Position numbers and translations under genes: made by a program. The notes below the pieces were generated by a model. The model ran no database searches, was not told the origin of the DNA, and was given only the letters and a program-made list of their open reading frames with translations. From NCBI RefSeq assembly GCF_013408175.1, contig NZ_JACBYW010000002.1, forward strand, positions 186,001 through 250,000: a stretch of DNA of 64,000 nt. The letters are read 5' to 3'. Position 1 is the first letter of the stretch. Every line of letters begins with the position of its first letter. This DNA is from Actinopolyspora biskrensis (GTDB lineage: Bacteria > Actinomycetota > Actinomycetes > Mycobacteriales > Pseudonocardiaceae). Below are positions 58,770 through 64,000 of this stretch, piece by piece.

Positions 58770-59186
58770 TCAGTCCGCGGAACCGTCGATCATTCCCGAG
58801 CGGGAGCGCGTTGCCCTGGGACGACGGCTACTCACACGAAGGTGGGAACGCCGTGTCAGCCGGAGGAGCGCCAGTGCGGTGAGAACTCCTGCCAGGTCCG
58901 CCGCGAGGTCGAGGGGATCGGCGTGGCGGCGTATCGGCAACGCGGCTTGCAGCAGTTCGGACAGCGGTGCGTAGCAGACCAGCGTGGTGACCAGCGGCCC
59001 GGAACGTGCACCGGCCAGCTGCCCGGTGCCGGTCAGCGCGAGGAAGAGCGCGAGGTGGACGAGCTTGTCCGTGCCGGGAGGAGCGGTGGGAACCCCGCTC
59101 GAAGGGGTGAAAAGAATCACCGCGCTGGCTACGCAGCAAATCGTGAACAGCACACGGTGGAGGGGTCTACTGAAAGGATCCAGCAC
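58770..59186 (-). CDS. VanZ-like membrane protein
   Basis: 138 residues, about four helices, with GTDKLVHLALFLALTGTGQL and LSELLQAALPIRRHADPLDLAADLAG, the conserved blocks of the VanZ-like family; the C-terminus is basic. The family is linked to glycopeptide (teicoplanin) resistance in VanZ proper, but most members have no known role. GTG at 59186, with GAGAGG before it, is chosen over ATG at 59225. It leads into the LuxR gene. Confidence 0.85.
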   Translation of the reverse strand: MLDPFSRPLHRVLFTICCVASAVILFTPSSGVPTAPPGTDKLVHLALFLALTGTGQLAGARSGPLVTTLVCYAPLSELLQAALPIRRHADPLDLAADLAGVLTALALLRLTRRSHLRVSSRRPRATRSRSGMIDGSAD

Positions 59187-59248
59187 TGTGGCCTCTCGGA
59201 AGGTGGACAACGCCGGTGGTCGCATGCTGCGCGCGCGATAGTACGGAT

Positions 59249-59254
59249 TAGGCT
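59249..59254 (+). promoter_or_regulatory. -10 element of pyk
   Basis: TAGGCT, 8 nt before the GTG start, in the 76-nt gap to the divergent VanZ-like gene. There is no ribosome binding site, so a leaderless or nearly leaderless mRNA is likely. Confidence 0.45.
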
Positions 59255-59262
59255 GTGGCACC

Positions 59263-60684
59263 GTGAGTCGACGAGCCAAGATAGTTTGTACTATGGGGCC
59301 AGCAACGGCCAGCCCGGAGAAGGTGAGTGCGCTCGTCAGCGCCGGGATGAACGTCGCTCGGCTGAATTTCAGCCACGGTAGTCACGAGGACCACCGCCAT
59401 GTTTACGACATGGTTCGTGCCCAAGCGTCCGAGTCGGGACGTGCGGTGGGAGTCCTCGCCGACCTGCAGGGGCCGAAAATTCGGTTGGGGACCTTCGCCG
59501 AGGGCGAGGTCGAATGGCGTACCGGCGAGGCGGTGCGTATCACGGTGGAGGACGTACAGGGCGACCACGACCGGGTGTCCACGACCTACGAGGGACTGAC
59601 CGGCGACGCGAAGGTGGGCGACCGGATCCTCGTCGACGACGGGAAGGTCGGACTGACCGTTACCGACGTCGAGGAGACCGATGTGGTCTGCGAGGTCGAC
59701 GAAGGGGGGCCGGTCTCCGACCACAAGGGGCTCTCCCTGCCGGGAATGGACGTCTCCGTTCCGGCGATGTCGTCCAAGGACATCGAGGACCTGGAGTTCG
59801 CGCTGAACATGGGTGTGGACTTCATCGCGCTGTCGTTCGTCCGCACCCCGGCCGACATCGACATCGTGCACCAGGTCATGGACCGGGTCGGTCGTCGAGC
59901 CCCCGTGATCGCGAAACTGGAGAAGCCCGAGGCGGTGGACAACCTCGAAGCCATCGTGCTCGCATTCGACGGGGTGATGGTGGCCAGGGGGGACCTCGGC
60001 GTCGAGCTCCCGCTGGAACACGTGCCGCTGGTGCAGAAGAGGGCGATCGGGATCGCCAGGGAGAACGCCAAGCCGGTGATCGTGGCCACCCAGATGCTCG
60101 ATTCCATGATCGGCAACCCGAGGCCCACCCGCGCGGAGACGTCCGATGTGGCCAATGCCGTGCTGGACGGCACCGATGCCGTGATGTTGTCCGGCGAAAC
60201 CAGCATCGGCGACTATCCCGTGGATACGGTGGAGACGATGGCCCGCATCGTCGAGGCGGTCGAGGCCGGTTCCTCGGAACCGCCGGAACTGAGCCACGTG
60301 CCGCGTACCAAGCGGGGAGTGCTCTCCTACGCCGCGCGGGACATCGGGGAGCGTCTCAGCGCCAAGGCGCTGGTGGCGTTCACGCAGTCCGGTGACACCG
60401 TACGGAGGTTGGCCCGGTTGCACACCAGGCTGCCGCTGTTCGCGTTCACCCCCGAGGAGTCCGTCCGGAGTCAGCTCGCTCTCACTTGGGGGACGGAAAC
60501 CTTCCTGGTGCCTAGTGTGGAGACCACCGACCAGATGGTGCGCCAGGTGGACCAGGCCATGTTGTCGATCGGACGTTCGGAGACCGGGGACACGGTGGTT
60601 ATCGTCGCCGGATCCCCTCCGGGGACGGTCGGCTCGACGAACCTGGTTCGGGTGCACCGTCTCGGCGAGGAAGACCACGTCTGA
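59263..60684 (+). CDS. pyk: Pyruvate kinase
   Basis: Last step of glycolysis: PEP plus ADP to pyruvate plus ATP. 473 residues. N-terminal RRAKIVCTMGPATASPEKV, B domain, active site VIAKLEKPEAVDNLEAI, metal-binding MVARGDLGVELP, KPVIVATQMLDSM and DGTDAVMLSGETSIGDYPV. GTG at 59263. The acyl-CoA thioesterase gene follows 117 nt later. Confidence 0.98.
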   Translation: MSRRAKIVCTMGPATASPEKVSALVSAGMNVARLNFSHGSHEDHRHVYDMVRAQASESGRAVGVLADLQGPKIRLGTFAEGEVEWRTGEAVRITVEDVQGDHDRVSTTYEGLTGDAKVGDRILVDDGKVGLTVTDVEETDVVCEVDEGGPVSDHKGLSLPGMDVSVPAMSSKDIEDLEFALNMGVDFIALSFVRTPADIDIVHQVMDRVGRRAPVIAKLEKPEAVDNLEAIVLAFDGVMVARGDLGVELPLEHVPLVQKRAIGIARENAKPVIVATQMLDSMIGNPRPTRAETSDVANAVLDGTDAVMLSGETSIGDYPVDTVETMARIVEAVEAGSSEPPELSHVPRTKRGVLSYAARDIGERLSAKALVAFTQSGDTVRRLARLHTRLPLFAFTPEESVRSQLALTWGTETFLVPSVETTDQMVRQVDQAMLSIGRSETGDTVVIVAGSPPGTVGSTNLVRVHRLGEEDHV

Positions 60685-60801
60685 TCCCCCCGAAGCGTGG
60701 CGGAACCGGAGTACGCGGTACTGCGGTGCCAGCGCTCTCCGGCATTCCGCGCGCCTCGGGCGAGGGGTGGCGCACACCGATCACGACACGAGGAGCCCGA
60801 A

Positions 60802-61746
60802 GTGACCCGAGCGGCACGGGACGCCGCCGCAGACCCGGCAGGCGCCAGTAGTCAGTCCTCGGTTCCGGTGGACGCCAGCGGAATGCCGCACGGACAGCCT
60901 GTGCTGGACCGTCTGGTCGCGTTGCTGGATCTCGAACCCATCGAGGAGAACATTTTCCGAGGGGTCAGTCCCGCGGAATCACCGGTAAGGGTGTTCGGCG
61001 GCCAGGTGGCCGGGCAGGCCCTCGTGGCGGCCGGGCGGACCGTGCCGTCCGACCGCAGGGTGCACTCCCTGCACGCGTACTTCCTCCGTCCCGGAGATCC
61101 CAGCGTTCCGATCGTCTACGAAGTGGACCGGACACGCGACGGCCGTTCGTTCACCACGCGCCGGGTCGTCGCGGTGCAGCACGGCAAGCCCATATTCTCG
61201 TTGTCCACGTCCTTCCAGGTCGAGGAGGAGGGCATGGACCACTCCGAGCCGATGCCCGAGGTCCCGGCGCCGGAGGAGCTGCCGACCTACGGGGAGCGGA
61301 TCGGTGCCATGGCCGACGAGGTGGGGGGCATGGCCAACCTGCCGCGGCCCGTCGACATGCGTCACGTCACCGAACCGCCGTGGTTGAGTCGCCGGGAGGG
61401 ACCGCGGGACGCCCGCAGCAGAGTGTGGATGCGGGCCGACGGTGAGCTGCCCGACGACGATCTGCTGCACGTCTGCCTGCTGGCCTACGCCTCGGACCTG
61501 ACGCTGCTGGATTCCGTGCTCATCGGGCACGGCGTGTACTGGGGGGTCGACAAGGTCCACGGCGCCAGCCTCGACCACGCCATGTGGTTCCACCGCCGTT
61601 TCCGCGCGGACGAGTGGTTCCTCTACGACTGCAGTTCCCCGAGCGCTTCCGGCGCGCGTGGGCTGGCGACGGGGAACTTCTTCGCCAGGGACGGTTCCCT
61701 GATCGCCACCGTGGTTCAGGAAGGGCTGCTCCGCATGGCGGACTGA
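60802..61746 (+). CDS. tesB: Acyl-CoA thioesterase II (TesB family)
   Basis: 314-residue double-hotdog thioesterase releasing free acid from acyl-CoA. N-terminal hotdog with VFGGQVAGQALVAAGRTVP and HSLHAYFLRPGDPSVPI; C-terminal hotdog with ASDLTLLDSVL, SLDHAMWFHRRFRADEWFLY (catalytic Asp region) and GLATGNFFARDG. GTG at 60802, behind GAGGAG, is preferred over an upstream start at 60697. Structured repeat copy B starts 5 nt after its stop. Confidence 0.94.
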   Translation: MTRAARDAAADPAGASSQSSVPVDASGMPHGQPVLDRLVALLDLEPIEENIFRGVSPAESPVRVFGGQVAGQALVAAGRTVPSDRRVHSLHAYFLRPGDPSVPIVYEVDRTRDGRSFTTRRVVAVQHGKPIFSLSTSFQVEEEGMDHSEPMPEVPAPEELPTYGERIGAMADEVGGMANLPRPVDMRHVTEPPWLSRREGPRDARSRVWMRADGELPDDDLLHVCLLAYASDLTLLDSVLIGHGVYWGVDKVHGASLDHAMWFHRRFRADEWFLYDCSSPSASGARGLATGNFFARDGSLIATVVQEGLLRMAD

Positions 61747-61750
61747 CCGC

Positions 61751-61913
61751 GAGAGTTTCCCGCCTCGGTTAGCGCGGGTGGTTGCGTGGCGGAACCTCTC
61801 GCGGGCTCTCGCTGCGGGTGCCCCGACCTCGGGTAGCCGGCCTACACGACGTCGGGACCGTCCTCGCGAGAGCACCACGAGAGAACCCGCGGCGGCGCCG
61901 ATCACCGGGGCGG
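61751..61913 (+). repeat. Structured post-stop repeat, copy B
   Basis: 163 nt beginning right after the thioesterase stop. CTCTCGCGGGCTCTCG (61796-61811) can pair with CGAGAGCACCACGAGAG (61867-61883). Separately, GCGGGT/ACCCGC and CCCGAC/GTCGGG form a nested stem that competes with it. The rest of the gap (61914-62079) shows no gene. Confidence 0.75.
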
Positions 61914-62079
61914 AATCCCGGCCCTGCCTGCTTCGGAAGAACCGCTCCGGGGCTTTGACACGACGGGAGGCCCGAACCGGCTGCTCGGCGGGATGAATAG
62001 CTCGGCTGATGCGGGTACCGGCACACGAGGCTCCTGTTCGCACGGACTCGGTCGCAGGCCCGCGCCTCGTCGGCACTGC

Positions 62080-62580
62080 TCAGCCGCGCCTGCGTGCCGG
62101 TCGCGGCGGCCGGGGCGGAGTGAGCGCGCGGGTGTGGACCTGTTCGAGCACCACCGAGGTGGTGAAGTGCCGTACCTCCGTGCGCGCGGACAGCTTGTCC
62201 ACGAGGAAGCTCTGCAGGTGCGCGCTGTCGGCCACGGCGACGTGCAGCATGAAATCGGCCTGCCCGCTGACGTGGAGCAGCGAGCGGGTCTCGGGCTGGG
62301 CCATCACGAACTCCCGGAAGGAATCCACCACCGCCCGCGTGTGCGGGCGGACGTTGATGGAAACCACGGCCTCCAGGGTCAGACCGGTTGCGGCCGGGTC
62401 CACGTCGATGTGTGACCCGGTTATCACCCCCTGCTCACGCAGCCTGCGCACTCGTTGCAGGCAGCTCGACGCGGCGAGACCGATCCTTTCGGCCAGCGTC
62501 CTGTTGGCCAGTGTCGCGTCGTTCTGCAACTCCTCCAGGATCCGCCAGTCCACCGAATCCAGTTCTACTGTGTTCGTCAT
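62080..62580 (-). CDS. Lrp/AsnC-family regulator
   Basis: 166 residues. N-terminal helix-turn-helix DWRILEELQNDATLANRTLA, RIGLAASSCLQRVRRLREQG and a C-terminal RAM ligand domain (AVVSINVRPHTRAVVDSFRE, GQADFMLHVAVAD). It is divergent from a LysE-type exporter, an arrangement in which the regulator usually senses the exported amino acid and activates export. ATG at 62580. A dyad at 62584-62599 is the likely binding site. Confidence 0.92.
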   Translation of the reverse strand: MTNTVELDSVDWRILEELQNDATLANRTLAERIGLAASSCLQRVRRLREQGVITGSHIDVDPAATGLTLEAVVSINVRPHTRAVVDSFREFVMAQPETRSLLHVSGQADFMLHVAVADSAHLQSFLVDKLSARTEVRHFTTSVVLEQVHTRALTPPRPPRPARRRG

Positions 62581-62583
62581 CGC

Positions 62584-62599
62584 CGAACATCGTATGTCG
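62584..62599. promoter_or_regulatory. Candidate Lrp operator
   Basis: CGAACATCGTATGTCG, an imperfect 16-nt dyad with ACAT/ATGT core, placed 3 nt upstream of the lrp start and in the shared 100-nt promoter region with the exporter gene. Confidence 0.45.
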
Positions 62600-62680
62600 T
62601 AGCTGGAAAGAGCACGAACTAATGACCCATTATTCCGAGGACTGTCGAAGATTCGTCGGATAAGCGTGAAGGAGTTCGCG

Positions 62681-63289
62681 GTGCACATCGCTTGGGGGTC
62701 GTTCCTGCTCGCCCTGCTGGTGATCATCCTGGTCCCGGGGCCCGACTTCGTGATGGTGACCAGAAACGCCGCGAGTGGAACCAGGTGGGGATGGCTGGCG
62801 GCCGCCGGTGTGACCTGTGGGCTGCTCGTGCACGCGAGCGCGGCCACCGCGGGACTGTCCGCGCTGGTCATGGCCGTTCCCGGGGCGTTGGCCGTGGTCA
62901 AGGTGATCGGGGTCTGCTATCTGGCCTTCATGGGACTGCAGATCCTGCGCCGGGCGGGCGCCGGGACCGTGCGGGAGGCGACCGCGGCGCCGACGTCGCG
63001 GCGGGCGGTGTTCTTCCGCGGTTTACTGATCGACGTGCTCAACCCGAAGGTGCTGCTCACCTTCCTCACCCTGTTGCCGCAGGCCATGGATCCCTCCGGT
63101 GAGCCGATGCCACAGGCGTTGTTGTTGAGCGGGGTGGCGGTGTCCTCGTTCGCCGCCTGGTGGCTGATCGTGGTGCCCTCGGTCGGGTGGTTGTCGGCCT
63201 TTCTCGCGGATCCGCGGCGGAAGCGCGTCTTCGAGCGCTGCTGCGGCGGTGCGCTGCTGGTGATGGCCGGCTCCATCGCGATGGCCTGA
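62681..63289 (+). CDS. LysE/RhtB-family amino acid exporter
   Basis: 202 residues, about six helices. Begins HIAWGSFLLALLVIILVPGP with the family's VPGPDFVMVTRNA motif, then YLAFMGLQILR and DVLNPKVLLTFLTLLPQ, both conserved. Exports basic or branched amino acids or homoserine lactone-like compounds; the cargo is not known. GTG at 62681 follows GAAGGAG by 6 nt and is better than GTG at 62666. Likely under the divergent Lrp regulator. Confidence 0.92.
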   Translation: MHIAWGSFLLALLVIILVPGPDFVMVTRNAASGTRWGWLAAAGVTCGLLVHASAATAGLSALVMAVPGALAVVKVIGVCYLAFMGLQILRRAGAGTVREATAAPTSRRAVFFRGLLIDVLNPKVLLTFLTLLPQAMDPSGEPMPQALLLSGVAVSSFAAWWLIVVPSVGWLSAFLADPRRKRVFERCCGGALLVMAGSIAMA

Positions 63290-63433
63290 TCGGCGGGGCG
63301 TGCCTCCGCGAGCTAACACGACGGGGAGCGGTGCGTCGATGTTGACCACGCGCACGCGCTGTGCTTGCTTGTACCGAGCACGAAAGGTGTTCGCTCGTGT
63401 GGTGTACGTGTGCCGTGTTCGAAAGGCGGGACG

Positions 63434-64000
63434 TTGCGGCGTGGGTTGGCTCTGTTCCTCGGGTTCGTAGTGCTGCTGGCGACTCCCACCGGCGCCGCTT
63501 CTCCTGCCTCTCCGGACGGGCGCGGCGAGCTGCGCGACGATCTGGACGGGATGCTCGAGGACCCTCGCCTGGACGGGTCCACGGTGGGGGTCGTGGTCCG
63601 CGATCCGCGCAGCGACCGCGTGCTCTACGCGCGGAACCCGCGCACGCGGATGACTCCGGCCTCCAACGCCAAGTTGTTCACCTCGGTGGCCGCGCTGGAA
63701 ACGCTCGGCAGGGACTTCCGGTTCGGCACCGAGGTGCTCACGACGGGGGAGAGGCAGGGCGCGGAGCTGCGCGGTGATCTGTACCTGCGCGGGAGCGGCG
63801 ACCCGACGATGCTGGCTGCCGATTACGAGGGGCTCGCCGCCGATGTCGCCGAGTCCGGGATCGACGTCGTCCGCGGCCGGGTGCTCGCCGACGACAGCTG
63901 GTTCACCGGTCCGGGGCTGGCCAACGGCTGGATGGCGGTGGACGAGCCCTATCACTACGCGGCGCCGGTCTCAGCGCTGACCGTCGCCCCCACCGACGAC
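63434..64000 (+). CDS. dacB: D-alanyl-D-alanine carboxypeptidase/endopeptidase, DacB (PBP4) type, partial
   Basis: The first 189 residues are visible; the gene runs off the right edge. A signal peptide (RRGLALFLGFVVLLATPTGA) is followed by LDGSTVGVVVRDPRSDRVLYA and the serine SxxK motif in MTPASNAKLFTSVAALE (Ser near residue 78). GDLYLRGSGDPTM is typical of S13 peptidases, which trim peptidoglycan peptides outside the membrane. TTG at 63434 follows GGCGGG; GTG at 63410 is an alternative. TTGACC at 63342-63347 could be its -35. Confidence 0.88.
   Translation, partial: MRRGLALFLGFVVLLATPTGAASPASPDGRGELRDDLDGMLEDPRLDGSTVGVVVRDPRSDRVLYARNPRTRMTPASNAKLFTSVAALETLGRDFRFGTEVLTTGERQGAELRGDLYLRGSGDPTMLAADYEGLAADVAESGIDVVRGRVLADDSWFTGPGLANGWMAVDEPYHYAAPVSALTVAPTDD

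Overview
The window is about 70% G+C, with dense, short-spaced genes, many GTG and TTG starts and frequent 4-nt stop/start overlaps. The gene content is actinobacterial: PriA-type hisA with no trpF beside it, the NUDIX regulator plus nadABC, AftA of arabinogalactan synthesis, a two-iron FprB/AurF pair and HelD. AftA implies a mycolata-type (type IV) wall, so a Pseudonocardiales actinomycete such as Saccharopolyspora or Actinopolyspora is the best guess (inference). I see no transposase, phage gene, CRISPR array, tRNA or rRNA. This is ordinary chromosome.

Layout. 0.1-13.3 kb: dnaE, a cytochrome P450, aftA (minus) divergent from a DUF2567-like membrane protein, an AurF-like diiron protein with ferredoxin/ferredoxin reductase fprB, an anchored secreted protein and a LON-domain protein. 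13.4-20.2 kb: nrtR divergent from nadA-nadB-nadC, then NADH dehydrogenase type II and a nitrilase-family hydrolase. 20.3-25.6 kb: a five-gene peptide/nickel-type ABC importer. 25.6-27.2 kb: a small membrane protein and a secreted M14 carboxypeptidase. 27.4-42.1 kb: histidine biosynthesis in two blocks, hisD-hisC-hisB and hisH-(small TM)-hisA-hisF-hisI. They are separated by about 8.5 kb holding a cysteine-synthase-like gene with an FdhF/YdeP molybdoenzyme, a GntP permease divergent from a CitA/CitB-type two-component system, and soxR. 42.1-49.5 kb: a TetR regulator, trpE, a trp-region membrane protein, trpC, trpB, trpA and lgt. 49.6-52.7 kb: a BtuD-BtuC-BtuF importer behind a cobalamin riboswitch. 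52.9-64 kb: helD, an FCD-type GntR regulator, an ATPase-LuxR regulator with a VanZ-like gene, pyk, an acyl-CoA thioesterase, an Lrp/LysE pair and the start of a dacB-like carboxypeptidase.

How it fits together. The his and trp blocks share PriA (hisA), which in actinobacteria also does the TrpF step. The nad operon faces its own candidate repressor across one palindromic operator. The B12 importer is read from its riboswitch. Several genes (soxR, hisH, hisA, hisF, lgt, the LON gene, the ABC binding protein and pyk) have a TANNNT hexamer 6-8 nt before the start codon and look leaderless.

Most unusual signals. Three related structured repeats sit directly after stop codons (after soxR, after the hisH-linked small membrane gene and after the thioesterase), with pairing-preserving differences between copies. 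A shorter related motif follows the stops of three other genes. Further points are the paired TTGNGCAAC boxes before the cysteine-synthase-like/FdhF module, a GTTAC-type operator before the AurF/FprB pair, a DosR-like box and a 27-codon coupled ORF before trpC, and a 21-bp tandem duplication at the trpE junction.
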